NCBI GenBank assembly: GCA_034436045.1
Contig: DAOTVZ010000031.1
Location: 1-49,159, forward strand
Direction: 5' to 3'
DNA: 49,159 nt
Origin: H111-94 sp034436045
GTDB lineage: Bacteria; Chloroflexota; Ktedonobacteria; Ktedonobacterales; Ktedonobacteraceae
The notes below the pieces were generated by a model. The model was given only the letters and a program-made list of their open reading frames with translations. It was not told the origin of the DNA and searched no databases. Below, one piece after another: positions 15,896-24,557 of the stretch. Every line of letters starts with the position of its first letter. Position 1 is the first letter of the stretch. Both the position numbers and the translations under genes were made by a program.

Positions 15896-16270
15896 TCAGA
15901 CACCATGATTATAGTTGCCCGCCTGTGTCAGAAAGATTCGTAACAGGCCGTAGATAATGATGGCTGCCACTCCTACTTCTATCACAATCATGGCTATCCA
16001 TAGCCAGATGAGGGGAATGTGCAACTGATTGATGACTGAGTTGGCACTGAGCGTGGTAGCCAGGAGTTGACCGAGAATGTAGAGTGGTAGCGCCAGCAGC
16101 GCCACGCAACAAACAATAATAAACGCCGGTAGCACAATGCGCCACCAACCAGAGTCGCGCAGATTCTCTGTTTTGGCGGAACCGAGCGCCTGGCGGTGTT
16201 CGGTTCCGGTCTTCTCTGTGGTGGGAACACTACTCTGCACCTGGGTTGTCTTTGTACTTGTATCTTCCAT
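15896..16270 (-). CDS. Small membrane protein with two transmembrane helices
   Basis: A 124-residue protein with a polar N-terminal tail of about 42 residues rich in Thr/Glu/Lys, then two hydrophobic segments (about 44-68 and 86-113). AGGAGA stands 8 bases before the ATG, so the start is well supported. No family recognised. It lies alone between comB and an acetyltransferase remnant. Confidence 0.65.
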   Translation of the reverse strand: MEDTSTKTTQVQSSVPTTEKTGTEHRQALGSAKTENLRDSGWWRIVLPAFIIVCCVALLALPLYILGQLLATTLSANSVINQLHIPLIWLWIAMIVIEVGVAAIIIYGLLRIFLTQAGNYNHGV

Positions 16271-16398
16271 AAAACGTCTCCTGAGAGCATAAATGATAGC
16301 TGTAACCTAGTATATCACATGCAGGAAGCCAACACGGGGCGGTATCTTGCGTTGTACTTCGGTTGCATTCTACAATGTCGTGAGTGGCAAATTACTGA

Positions 16399-16509
16399 AC
16401 CTTCAAGGAGCCGCTTTTTGACTTTGAGCCACACAACACCATATTCTATGAAAAGTGCGGCTTTCGTATCGGCCTGGGTGGCATCTACGAAACACCGTCA
16501 AAACCATAA
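16399..16509 (+). pseudogene. C-terminal remnant of a GNAT acetyltransferase
   Basis: After a stop at 16396 the frame reads FKEPLFDFEPHNTIFYEKCG, then FRIGLGGIYETPSKP and TAA. NTIFYEKCGFR is the typical last strand of GNAT N-acetyltransferases, where the pattern is usually N..A..FYEK.GF. The first three quarters of such a protein are missing, so this looks like the tail of a deleted gene. The stop lies 15 bases before the isomerase ATG. Confidence 0.55.
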
Positions 16510-16524
16510 AGGACTGAAAAATAC

Positions 16525-17349
16525 ATGCAGCTACTCTGCTCTAGTGGGGCGTTCAGTCGCAACCCGGATTTTACCAATCATCATCAGGTGCTGGCCTATG
16601 CCCCTTTTCTCGATGTCGATGGCTTTGAACTCATGTTTTATGAAAACTGGTACGCGCAGTTCGATGTTATCGTGCAAGACCTGCAACGTTCTGGCCTACA
16701 TTTCCCCGCGATTCATGCTGAGAAGAACATTGGCATGGCGCTCGGCAGTTCACAGGCAGAGAGACGCGAGCAGGCAGTGCAATGGCTGAGCGCGAACTGT
16801 GAGATGGCACAGCGCCTGGGGAGTGCCGTGCTAGTACTGCACCTGTGGGGCTGGCCCGAACTGGATGACCATCTGGACTATAATCTGGAACCTCTGCGTC
16901 GTTGTCTGGATATTGCCGCGCGCTATAACGTCCAGCTTGCTATTGAAACGATACCAGCGCGTCATACCGATCCTCTGACCAATGTGCATAAGGCAATTGA
17001 GCGCGACGGACGCTGTTATGTCGCGCTGGACACCGAGTTTCTGGGTCAGAGCGGGCAGCTTGAAAGCGTCTTCACGACGCCCTGGGTGTGGGAAGAATTG
17101 AACGGGCAGCAGCGTGTGCGCCACATTCATATCAAGGGTTTTGATGGTCTACCCTTCTCCAACGGTCGCCGCCGCTATCTACATCCCGGCGAGGGTTTTG
17201 TCGATTTCGAGCGTTTCTTCGTCACCCTCAAGCAGCGGCAATTCGATGGCAACATCAGCCTGGAATCGCCCGCCATCGATCATGAGGGACACGTGGATAT
17301 TGAACGGCTCCAACGCAGTCTCGCCATGATCCGGCGTATGATGCTGTGA
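16525..17349 (+). CDS. Sugar phosphate isomerase/epimerase-like TIM-barrel protein
   Basis: A 274-residue protein of the xylose isomerase-like TIM barrel (AP endonuclease 2) superfamily. Likely metal ligands are the Glu of AIETIP, the Asp of ALDTEF, the His of IHIKGFDG and the Glu of SLESPA near the end. FPAIHAEKN and VLVLHLWGW are further barrel strands. The substrate cannot be read. AAAGGA lies 11 bases before the ATG. Endonuclease IV is less likely because only part of its metal set is present. Confidence 0.78.
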   Translation: MQLLCSSGAFSRNPDFTNHHQVLAYAPFLDVDGFELMFYENWYAQFDVIVQDLQRSGLHFPAIHAEKNIGMALGSSQAERREQAVQWLSANCEMAQRLGSAVLVLHLWGWPELDDHLDYNLEPLRRCLDIAARYNVQLAIETIPARHTDPLTNVHKAIERDGRCYVALDTEFLGQSGQLESVFTTPWVWEELNGQQRVRHIHIKGFDGLPFSNGRRRYLHPGEGFVDFERFFVTLKQRQFDGNISLESPAIDHEGHVDIERLQRSLAMIRRMML

Positions 17350-17389
17350 GCGGGTGCCCTGCTTGCTCTAACATTGACCTGTTTTGCTA

Positions 17390-17418
17390 TTGCACATTAG
17401 GTTTAAATCGTGTACATT
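17390..17418 (+). promoter_or_regulatory. Candidate promoter of the DUF402 gene
   Basis: TTGCAC (17390-17395) and TACATT (17413-17418) are 17 bases apart, ending 53 bases before the ATG. A second hexamer, TATACT, lies immediately downstream. Confidence 0.4.
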
Positions 17419-17471
17419 GTATACTGTTTGGATAATGAAGTTGGGAGCAATGCCGAAACAGGCAGATTTTG

Positions 17472-17948
17472 ATGATAACCGTTTTCAAACAAGATACGCA
17501 TGGTGAAATCAAGGTGCGCTACACGGGCGAGGTGGTTAAGCGCCTGCCGAACGGCATCGTGATAGTGGCATCCTGGACGCAGCCAGTGCGGAATCTGGGT
17601 TATACACAATTTGAACCGGGTGATCGTTTTGTGGAATATTATTACACAGATCGCTGGTTCAATATTTTCGATATTGCGAGCATGGACGGCAAACGCAAGG
17701 GATGGTATTGCAATGTGGCCGCACCAGCCGTCATTTCCGATGATACAATCCGGCAGGTCGATCTCCTGCTCGATGTGTGGGTGTATCCTGATGGAAGAAC
17801 GCTTATACTCGATGAGGACGAGTTCGCCGCCGATACGACGCTTTCTGAAGACCTGCGTGCGAAGGCCAGGCGAGGGCTGCAATCGCTATTACAGATGATT
17901 GCAGCGCGGCAAGAGGTGTTCGCGGATATTGCAGGCTCATCTGTTTAA
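17472..17948 (+). CDS. DUF402 domain protein (FomD/Ntdp-like)
   Basis: 158 residues with the DUF402 signature: GDRFVEYYYTDRWFNIFDI, then GWYCNVAAPAVI and DLLLDVWVYPDGRTLILDED. Family members of known activity are metal-dependent nucleoside di/triphosphatases or nucleotide-conjugate hydrolases; the Tyr, Asp and Glu residues in these motifs hold the metal. Which nucleotide is used here is not shown. The ATG at 17472 is preceded by a TTG that could also serve. Confidence 0.82.
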   Translation: MITVFKQDTHGEIKVRYTGEVVKRLPNGIVIVASWTQPVRNLGYTQFEPGDRFVEYYYTDRWFNIFDIASMDGKRKGWYCNVAAPAVISDDTIRQVDLLLDVWVYPDGRTLILDEDEFAADTTLSEDLRAKARRGLQSLLQMIAARQEVFADIAGSSV

Positions 17949-18004
17949 TGTCGGTTTGTTAAGGGTGTTGGAGCCACCAGAAGCCTCCAGAAGGACATTG
18001 CTTG

Positions 18005-18454
18005 ATGGAACAAAGGGACGCCAGGCTGTTCCGCCCCGATCTCGCTACCGATCCCGCCGCCGATCTCGGTTGGAACGTCATTACGCTTGAGTCTCACAAG
18101 CAGCTTCGCTGCAAAGTACAGCAGTTGATACGCCTGGCGGGCGCATCAAATATGACGACTGAAGAAATTCGTCAGCATCTACAACTTTATATAGAAACTT
18201 ATGGCAGGTCATTTGCCTTACATCTTGTGCGTATGCTTCAGAGTGATGATGAACAGGAACGTCAGTCCATCATCTGGCTCTTGACCGTGCTGAATGACGC
18301 CGATACGATTGCTCCCCTCGAACAAATGACGCGCGATGAGACCCTTTCGCGCCCTGTTCGTCTCGCTGCCGGGCTGGCCCTGGCAGGTATGGGCGTGCTA
18401 CGTGATGAACCCTCGGTGCGTCATCAGCGTTTGCGTTTGTATGCCATCTCGTGA
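18005..18454 (+). CDS. Small HEAT-like helical repeat protein
   Basis: 149 residues, mainly helical. The second half (LHLVRMLQSDDEQERQSIIW, then LLTVLNDADTIAPLEQM and ARLAAGLALAGMG-like text) resembles HEAT/PBS-lyase repeats, with paired helices about 30 residues apart. AGAAGGA lies 10 bases upstream; TTG 18002 is an alternative start. The HAD gene starts 10 bases after the stop, so the two are probably cotranscribed. Function unknown. Confidence 0.65.
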   Translation: MEQRDARLFRPDLATDPAADLGWNVITLESHKQLRCKVQQLIRLAGASNMTTEEIRQHLQLYIETYGRSFALHLVRMLQSDDEQERQSIIWLLTVLNDADTIAPLEQMTRDETLSRPVRLAAGLALAGMGVLRDEPSVRHQRLRLYAIS

Positions 18455-18464
18455 AGGAGTAACG

Positions 18465-18926
18465 ATGATACACCTGGAAATCCCCTTGCGCGGCACAATG
18501 GATCTCCAGCATGCCGTCTTCGACATCAATGGCACGCTGGCTATTGATGGCGTGATTGACCCGGAGGTCGTTGAACGTCTGCATGTCCTCTCGGAACAGT
18601 TGACACTCCACTTTTTGACTGCCGGGACGCAAGGCAACATCGCCGAACTGGAACGTGCATTGAATACATCATTGCATCTGATTAGCAAAGCTGAGGAGAA
18701 GATGCGCTATGTGCAGCAACTGGGGCCATCTGGCGTGGTGGCGATAGGCAACGGCATCAATGACATTGGCATGCTGCGTCTGGCCGCGCTCGGTATCGTT
18801 GTTCTCTCTACTGAGGGAGCAGCGCTGCGTGCGTTGCAGGCAGGTGATGTACTGGTGCATAGTCCGGTTGATGCTATTGATCTGCTGCTCAGGCCAAAAC
18901 GCCTGGTAGCCACCCTGCGCGGATAG
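18465..18926 (+). CDS. HAD-family hydrolase resembling soluble P-type ATPase domain
   Basis: 153 residues. Motif I is FDINGTLA (Asp20 nucleophile; position 22 is Asn where phosphatases have Asp), motif II TAG, motif III Lys in ISKAEEK, and motif IV IGNGINDIGML, the GDGxNDxxML pattern of P-type ATPase phosphorylation domains. This is the COG4087-like soluble P-type ATPase group. The Asn in place of the general acid Asp suggests phospho-intermediate chemistry rather than simple phosphatase activity. AAGGAG is 5 bases before the ATG. Confidence 0.75.
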   Translation: MIHLEIPLRGTMDLQHAVFDINGTLAIDGVIDPEVVERLHVLSEQLTLHFLTAGTQGNIAELERALNTSLHLISKAEEKMRYVQQLGPSGVVAIGNGINDIGMLRLAALGIVVLSTEGAALRALQAGDVLVHSPVDAIDLLLRPKRLVATLRG

Positions 18927-18939
18927 GATTCACGACCCT

Positions 18940-19872
18940 ATGCAACCGGAATTGTCGAGTGATAGCAAGCTCACGCTGTCGATGTCTTCGCGTTCAGAGC
19001 AGACCACGCGCCGGGGTTTGCTTTATGTATGTCTTGCTGTGACCTTCTTTGGCATGGGATCGGTGCTGGTGCTGTGGTCACAACCCTTCAGCGCTATGGA
19101 GATTGCCTTCTGGCGGTTGACTATTGCAACGGTAATGGTTGCCATAATGGGCTTGATAACGCATCAACCCTTGCGGCTGACACGCCAGCAGGTTCCGCGC
19201 TTTCTCCTCTATGGACTGGTAACGGCGCTACATTTTGTCTTCTACATTGCCTCACTGAGCTTTACCACTATTGCGCACTCGCTGGCGATTGTCTATACCT
19301 CGCCGATCTTCGTGGCGCTCTTCTCCGTACTTGTCCTTCGTGAGTCGTTGTCGCTGCGCAAGTATCTTGGTATCGGCGTGGCAATTCTAGGTATTGCCAT
19401 TCTGGCCGGTTTTCAGCCTCATTACACGGCCTGTTCGCTGCAAGGCACGGGGCATTGTATGGTGCTGGGCGATGGGCTGGCGCTGCTCTCGGCCATCTGT
19501 TATGCCATTTATTCTATCGCAGGTCGCGGTGAGCGTGAACGGCACCCGCTTTTCCGTTATACCACGAACGTCTACGGTCTGGCCGCGCTGTGGTTGTTAC
19601 CCGCTACGCTCTTTTTCGCCTTCCGTCACGCCTATCCTCTGCGTGCTATCGGGGCCGTGCTGGCGCTGGGTGTCTTCCCGCTTGGCCTGGGTCACACGCT
19701 CTATAATGCTTCGGTGCGCCATATCCATGCCACCTACTCTAACCTGATTGCCACGCAAGAGGTAACGCTTGGTGTGCTATTTGGCATGATCTTCCTTCAC
19801 CAGTTTCCCACACTCAACGCCTATATCGGTGGTGGCATTGCCCTGGTTGGCATTATCATTGTGTTGTTATAG
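18940..19872 (+). CDS. EamA/DMT family transporter
   Basis: 310 residues with ten hydrophobic segments in two EamA halves: the first ends with TSPIFVALFSVLVLRESLSL, the second contains GHTLYNASVRH and a final IALVGIIIVLL. The drug/metabolite transporter family exports amino acids, nucleobases or other small metabolites. A short polar N-terminus precedes the first helix. It starts 13 bases after the HAD gene and is probably in the same transcript. Substrate not predictable. Confidence 0.85.
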   Translation: MQPELSSDSKLTLSMSSRSEQTTRRGLLYVCLAVTFFGMGSVLVLWSQPFSAMEIAFWRLTIATVMVAIMGLITHQPLRLTRQQVPRFLLYGLVTALHFVFYIASLSFTTIAHSLAIVYTSPIFVALFSVLVLRESLSLRKYLGIGVAILGIAILAGFQPHYTACSLQGTGHCMVLGDGLALLSAICYAIYSIAGRGERERHPLFRYTTNVYGLAALWLLPATLFFAFRHAYPLRAIGAVLALGVFPLGLGHTLYNASVRHIHATYSNLIATQEVTLGVLFGMIFLHQFPTLNAYIGGGIALVGIIIVLL

Positions 19873-19928
19873 TCTTAGCGTGACTAGAACAACACCTTCT
19901 ATGCACAGGTACTTTCTGCAAAACTTAT

Positions 19929-21155
19929 TCAGATAGGCCATCTATCCGTGTCAGTATCGTCTAAAAGCTCAATAGTTGTAATGCAATTGGCGGCTAGTTG
20001 TCTCTGGTAACGTTCTTGAATTAATACGATAAGCTGTTGGACTGAAATGGGTAAGAGGCGTTCGGCTATTCGAAGATGAGGTGTCCAATGAGTATGCCAG
20101 CGTTCCGCGCAGATATACACTACAAAGTAGTTTGTCTTCACTCCTTTAACGATACCAATTGCGCCTATTTCCTTCCAAGTGAGTTTAATGTCCCTACCTG
20201 CCATTTCAGGCTCTATCCGTTTGAATAGTGACACACAGAAGTACTCGAGTCCTTGGTCATTGATGATAAGAAGAGGAATGCGATTCAACAGTTGGAGCAG
20301 GATTTGCAGTAATGTGCTTACCATGCCCAGGCCAGAGAAAAGGATAGCAAATACTCCTATTATCGTACCTCCCGGCTTTCCAGGAATTTCCAGAACACAG
20401 ATACCCGCAAGAGCCATTATAAATGAGGCCAATAGCCCAAGCAGTGTTCTGGTGTTCACGCGGGGAAAAATTATGATCCCCTGTTGCGGCGGCTTCCTGT
20501 TGGAGAAACCTTTTGCATCGTTCTTTGCTTTCTGCTGATTCAGATTCACCGAGCGTACAAGAGCACCTGCTTTCTTTGCTTGTCGAATTTGTTTGCCAGG
20601 AAACAAGCTTCTATAATGAACACCGCTCAGATTAGCTCCTCTCAGGTTGGCACCCTGGAGAAACTCTTTACTCAGATATGCCCCACTTAGATTAGCCTCA
20701 CTTAAGTTCGCCCCCAGGAAGCAAGCTTCGCGCAGGTCAGATCGGCTCAAATCAGCGCCACTCAGGTTAGCATTCTGGAAGCAGGCCATGCTCAGGTCGG
20801 CATCACTCAGGTTTGCATCGCTCAGATTAGTGTTGCTGAAGTTGGCCCCACTGGCATTAGCCCCATGCAGGTCGGCTCTATGCATGTTGGCTCCTGTGAA
20901 GTTGGCCTCAAGTGGCTCGGACTTAACCAGGCACGCTTCAACGAGGTCAGCCGCAGAGAAATTTGTCTTGCAGAGGCTAACATTGCCGAGATTGATTCCG
21001 CTCAGATCGGCTCCGCTCAGATCGGCCTCATCCAGATCAGCATCACGCTGGAAATTCCATCTAAGACCGGGCAAGGTTTTACTAGTATCTCCTTTCCACT
21101 GGTTCCATGCCGCTATCCCCTGAGCGAGCAAAGCAAGATGTTTTTGGTTAGCCAT
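19929..21155 (-). CDS. Pentapeptide-repeat membrane protein
   Basis: A 408-residue protein. Residues 1-35 (ALLAQGIAAWNQWK) form the lead-in common to cyanobacterial and Chloroflexota pentapeptide proteins. About 35-180 is a run of A(D/N)LSx pentapeptides that should form a quadrilateral beta-helix. Two membrane helices lie near 236-292. The C-terminal part (about 295-400) is a cytoplasmic domain with LIINDQGLEYFCVSLFKR and ITLTWKEI-like text resembling a PH-like fold. The DNA shows the matching 15-base periodicity. Role unknown. Confidence 0.82.
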   Translation of the reverse strand: MANQKHLALLAQGIAAWNQWKGDTSKTLPGLRWNFQRDADLDEADLSGADLSGINLGNVSLCKTNFSAADLVEACLVKSEPLEANFTGANMHRADLHGANASGANFSNTNLSDANLSDADLSMACFQNANLSGADLSRSDLREACFLGANLSEANLSGAYLSKEFLQGANLRGANLSGVHYRSLFPGKQIRQAKKAGALVRSVNLNQQKAKNDAKGFSNRKPPQQGIIIFPRVNTRTLLGLLASFIMALAGICVLEIPGKPGGTIIGVFAILFSGLGMVSTLLQILLQLLNRIPLLIINDQGLEYFCVSLFKRIEPEMAGRDIKLTWKEIGAIGIVKGVKTNYFVVYICAERWHTHWTPHLRIAERLLPISVQQLIVLIQERYQRQLAANCITTIELLDDTDTDRWPI

Positions 21156-21228
21156 AAGCGTCCTTTCTTACTTTCTTACTTAAAGTGCCGATGCTTTAAG
21201 CTTTGCAATCTGTAGTTATACCTTGACT

Positions 21229-22053
21229 CTATGTCAGATATGGATCGACAATGCAGCCCTCTAGCGGGTCGCAGGCTGCTGTGAGGCCGTAGCCTTGCTC
21301 GCGTTGTGTGTAGGCCCAGGCAGCTTGCATGGCGCACAACAGGGCGTCCAGCATGTCGCCCATTGGTTCTGCGATGAGTTGTTGGGATAGCTGTGCCGTT
21401 ATGTGAAGCGTGACGCCATAGAGTGCGTGGTAAGTGGCGCTTTGCAGACCGGCGAGGATGGCCTGGCGAGCGACTCGCTGTTCGGCTGATTGTAGCGTGC
21501 GCGTATCGCTTTTATAGCGGCGTTTGCCGATCAGGTTGCGCGCGATCAGCCCTGGGTAGCCTTCAATGACGACACGTGAGTCGGTGGTGGGGCGACAGGG
21601 AAGAATGCTTACAGGTGCGGCGAGCAGGCGGGGCACACCCTGAAAGAACATTTTGCCTACGGGAGTGCGATAGAGCATCATCGGGCTGCGCGCGTTGGCC
21701 CGGCGATCAGTCTGGCGCAAGAGCAATTTTTCGCCGACTGGCTGAGCGGCCTGATAGGCGCGTAGCGTGGCCTCGAATTGTGCTTTACCCATAGCAGCAA
21801 TCAGCGCGACATAATCGGCCCAGTGTGTGGGCCAGTGCAGGGCTTCAATCAGCGCACGTGGCTGGCCGAAAGGGAAGTCTAGTGCCGCCAGCCAGGGGCC
21901 GTCGCTGTGTAGCCAGTCCTCAAACTCGCTAAAGGTAGAGAAGTTTTGAGCGCTTTGTACGTACAGTTCATTTTCGTGCAACTGGCAACCAATGCAGGTG
22001 ATGGGTTTGCGACGGGTGGGCGCACTGGTAAAATCAAGGCCGTAGATCAACAT
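21229..22053 (-). CDS. DUF429 family protein
   Basis: A 274-residue protein of the DUF429 family, which has an RNase H-like fold. Matching elements are YGLDFTSAP at the start with the first acidic residue, AALDFPFGQP, VIEGYPGLIAR and the C-terminal DALLCAMQAAW. The acidic residues in these motifs suggest a metal site and perhaps nuclease activity, which has not been shown for the family. It follows the MglA/roadblock genes on the same strand, 48 bases downstream. Confidence 0.8.
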   Translation of the reverse strand: MLIYGLDFTSAPTRRKPITCIGCQLHENELYVQSAQNFSTFSEFEDWLHSDGPWLAALDFPFGQPRALIEALHWPTHWADYVALIAAMGKAQFEATLRAYQAAQPVGEKLLLRQTDRRANARSPMMLYRTPVGKMFFQGVPRLLAAPVSILPCRPTTDSRVVIEGYPGLIARNLIGKRRYKSDTRTLQSAEQRVARQAILAGLQSATYHALYGVTLHITAQLSQQLIAEPMGDMLDALLCAMQAAWAYTQREQGYGLTAACDPLEGCIVDPYLT

Positions 22054-22101
22054 GACAATCTCGTAGATGTGGTAAGACCTCTGGTGGGCCTTATGGGAAT
22101 G

Positions 22102-22677
22102 CTACAATTGTGCCATCACATTCTTGCTGATACAGCGCAAGGTGGCAAAGACGCCTTTTCCCTGGGCGGCCACGGCCTCAAAACTGGGTACGCGGCGACG
22201 GTTCAAATAACGTTCTAGCACGGGTGTTGGTAGGGCGTTGGGCATATCGCGCTTATTCCATTGCATCACCAGGGGAAAGTGGCTCATATCCTTGCCGAGA
22301 CGGCGCATATTCATTTCCAACTCAGTTAGACTCTGCACATTCTCCTCGAACTTCTCGGCCTGCGAGTCTACTACGAAGACGATGCCATCAGCTCCGTTCA
22401 GGACGGCCAGGCGGGTACGCTCATAGAGAATCTGACCGGGAACAGTGTAGAGGTGGAAACGGGTACGAAAGCCATGTACGGTACCGAGGTCGAGCGGCAA
22501 GAAGTCAAAAAAGAGCGTGCGCTCGGTTTCGGTAGCGATGGAGAGTAGTTCCCCGCGCGCGTTGGGGTTGATACTCTTAAAGACGTATTGTAAGTTGGTC
22601 GTCTTGCCACAGTAGCCAATACCGTAATAGACGATCTTACAATGAATCTCATGCGTGGCAATATTAATTAATGCCAT
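22102..22677 (-). CDS. mglA: MglA-like small Ras-family GTPase
   Basis: A 191-residue small GTPase. The P-loop is GIGYCGKTTN, followed by TETERTLFFDFLPLDLG, the G3 variant YTVPGQ, and QWNKRDMP for base specificity. The TVPGQ in place of DTAGQ is typical of MglA, the bacterial GTPase that marks a cell pole or switches protein complexes in Myxococcus and Thermus. The two genes upstream on this strand encode roadblock proteins, the expected GAP/partner class (MglB). In this lineage a polarity or sensory switch is plausible; gliding is not implied. Confidence 0.88.
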   Translation of the reverse strand: MALINIATHEIHCKIVYYGIGYCGKTTNLQYVFKSINPNARGELLSIATETERTLFFDFLPLDLGTVHGFRTRFHLYTVPGQILYERTRLAVLNGADGIVFVVDSQAEKFEENVQSLTELEMNMRRLGKDMSHFPLVMQWNKRDMPNALPTPVLERYLNRRRVPSFEAVAAQGKGVFATLRCISKNVMAQL

Positions 22678-22692
22678 AGGTGCGTAGCCCCT

Positions 22693-23187
22693 CTAATCGC
22701 GGAATAGGAGATCAATAGTGTCCTCGACCGAGGAGCGGAATTGCAGATTGATCACCGACGATTTAGTGCGCGCGGTATCGCTGCGTACACGCTCCAACGT
22801 GCGTGCCAATTCTTCCGAGGCTTTTTTCGACAGCACTTTAACAAGACCAATATGGGTGAGCTTATCAAAGATGATGACAAGCAGCCACTGGTCTTCGACC
22901 ATTGACGTATAAATATTTTCTTGAACGCCTTGCTGGAAAATATTACGGAAATCTTTTTCGTCTAATAATTTTGCTACTTCGCGTGATGATGAAAACACAC
23001 CCGCCAGCAGTGCGCCGAGGGTGGTGGCGTTTCTGCGCACACCCGTTCCCTGCACCGCTATGACCTGACCACTTTTATCAATTAGCATTACCGAGGTTGC
23101 GTTCGTATCATTCATGAGTTTGGCAAGTAACATAGAGATATTGCCCAACTCACGATCTGAAACGATGAGGTTGGTTAGCTGTTCCAT
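22693..23187 (-). CDS. Roadblock/LC7 domain protein, MglB-like
   Basis: 164 residues from the ATG at 23187 (a longer reading from 23247 is open). The roadblock core runs from about 10 to 115: MLIDKSGQVIAVQG, LGALLAGVFSSSREVAKLL and YTSMVEDQWLLVIIFD, followed by a helical tail. Roadblock homodimers bind small GTPases and act as GAPs. Only 15 bases separate it from mglA, indicating a shared transcript and a direct GTPase partner. Confidence 0.82.
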   Translation of the reverse strand: MEQLTNLIVSDRELGNISMLLAKLMNDTNATSVMLIDKSGQVIAVQGTGVRRNATTLGALLAGVFSSSREVAKLLDEKDFRNIFQQGVQENIYTSMVEDQWLLVIIFDKLTHIGLVKVLSKKASEELARTLERVRSDTARTKSSVINLQFRSSVEDTIDLLFRD

Positions 23188-23292
23188 GAACGCCCCGCCT
23201 TCCAATGATAGGCCATGTGTACCTGACAGAACTGCAAATAAGTCCATTCATCCGCCATATGCCACGAACCATGCTTCCTGCTATATATGATA

Positions 23293-23658
23293 TTATGCAA
23301 TATCGAGAGCTTCAAGAATCTCGTTTCGACTAGTTTTAACCAGGTGGCGCACGCGCCCAATATTCGATGCATTATCAGAGAGAGTGACCATCAGCGCGAA
23401 ATCCCCTAAAGGATCGACACTAACCAGGCCATGCTCGTATTCCATTAATACGCCCACCACGTTGCCCCGCGCAATCTCCTGCCCTAGAGCTTCTGCTGTA
23501 CTCAAACCAGTGGTCGTAATAGCTCCAACAGCTTCCAGGTCTTCTTTGCCATCGCGCGCCACGCCCTCGATCATCAGGCCGTCACGTCCGACCAGAATAG
23601 CCTGGCGCACACCGGGAATTGTGAGAAAGCGGCTCAATGCCTGCTTGAGATCAACCAT
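23293..23658 (-). CDS. Second roadblock/LC7 domain protein
   Basis: 121 residues, a near-minimal roadblock fold: GVRQAILVGRDGLMIEGVA, then VGAITTTGLSTAEALGQEI and VSVDPLGDFALMVTLSDN. TGGAGG lies just before the ATG. It is shorter than the following roadblock protein and different in sequence, so it may form a heterodimer or a separate scaffold for the same GTPase. It is 105 bases upstream of the MglB-like start. Confidence 0.82.
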   Translation of the reverse strand: MVDLKQALSRFLTIPGVRQAILVGRDGLMIEGVARDGKEDLEAVGAITTTGLSTAEALGQEIARGNVVGVLMEYEHGLVSVDPLGDFALMVTLSDNASNIGRVRHLVKTSRNEILEALDIA

Positions 23659-23922
23659 GCTTGCCTCCAGGACAGATTATCAAAATCAGGTTTCCAGTTC
23701 TTTATTATTCTATTCGATGAGCGTGAGGGACGCAATATGATGGGACATCCTGGCTAATAGCTGCGTTCACCATACCCAGTTTCTCCTCTCTTGTTGAAAA
23801 GAACACTCCCTTTGCTTATCTCTCACATACCTCACGGCGGCGAGGGGACTTTTGGATAGATTGTGGGTGGTACAATGTTTATAAGCTGAAGCAAGCGAGA
23901 GCATAAGATGTGGAGTTTTTGC

Positions 23923-24441
23923 ATGAATGAACCAGAGGCCATCATCATCTCATCTATGAATTATTTTCCCTATCGAAACGGGCATCACCCGCGCTGGATT
24001 ATCATACATGGTACGGCAGGTTTCAACAGCGCACAAGAGGTGGGGTACTATTTTCAGCAGGTGGATGTGGCGACACACTATGTAATCGGAAGAGACGGAG
24101 TATTGGTGCAATGTGTGGATGAGCAGCATGGGGCCTTTGCTAACGGTGGTGTGACCGAGGGGCATGACCCCTGGTGGACACGCGCGCTCAACCCTAATCT
24201 GGTGACAATCTCAATTGAGCATGTCAAGCCACACAAAGACAATTCGGATGAACTGACCGAGCCACAAAAGTGGGCCAGCTTTCAGCTCATCCGGCGAATT
24301 TGTGAGCGTCACAACATTCCGCGCCGTTGGGCCGATGCAGAGGGTGGTATTACCGGTCACTTTTCGATGGACCCTGTGAATCGCAGCTTCTGCCCTGGCC
24401 CCTATCCCTGGGAAGAACTCTTCGCTTTTTTACGATTATAG
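23923..24441 (+). CDS. N-acetylmuramoyl-L-alanine amidase (type 2/PGRP fold)
   Basis: 172 residues from ATG 23923, with GGAG 9 bases upstream; ATG 23908 in the same frame is less well placed. Zinc ligands are the His of WIIIHGTAG, the His of GHFSMDP and the Cys of SFCPGPYPW. IEHVKPH carries the catalytic Glu. It cleaves the amide between N-acetylmuramic acid and the peptide. No signal peptide or membrane helix is seen, so export would need another route, or it acts in cell lysis or recycling. Confidence 0.85.
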   Translation: MNEPEAIIISSMNYFPYRNGHHPRWIIIHGTAGFNSAQEVGYYFQQVDVATHYVIGRDGVLVQCVDEQHGAFANGGVTEGHDPWWTRALNPNLVTISIEHVKPHKDNSDELTEPQKWASFQLIRRICERHNIPRRWADAEGGITGHFSMDPVNRSFCPGPYPWEELFAFLRL

Positions 24442-24476
24442 AGGCGGCATAACACATCTTAACAAACGAAAACGCC

Positions 24477-24500
24477 AGGGGCGTGATGCGTCACACCCCT
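24477..24500 (-). terminator. Hairpin at the end of guaB
   Basis: AGGGG-C-GTGA and TCAC-A-CCCCT form a 9-pair stem with one mismatch and a 4-base loop. On the minus strand it is followed by a T-rich run (CGTTTTCGTTTG), suiting guaB transcription. On the plus strand no T-run follows the amidase gene. Confidence 0.5.
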
Positions 24501-24557
24501 TGAATGGTTCCCGGTGTTGTTTGCGTTTGAAGCCTCATAAATCGCATCCCTATGGAT

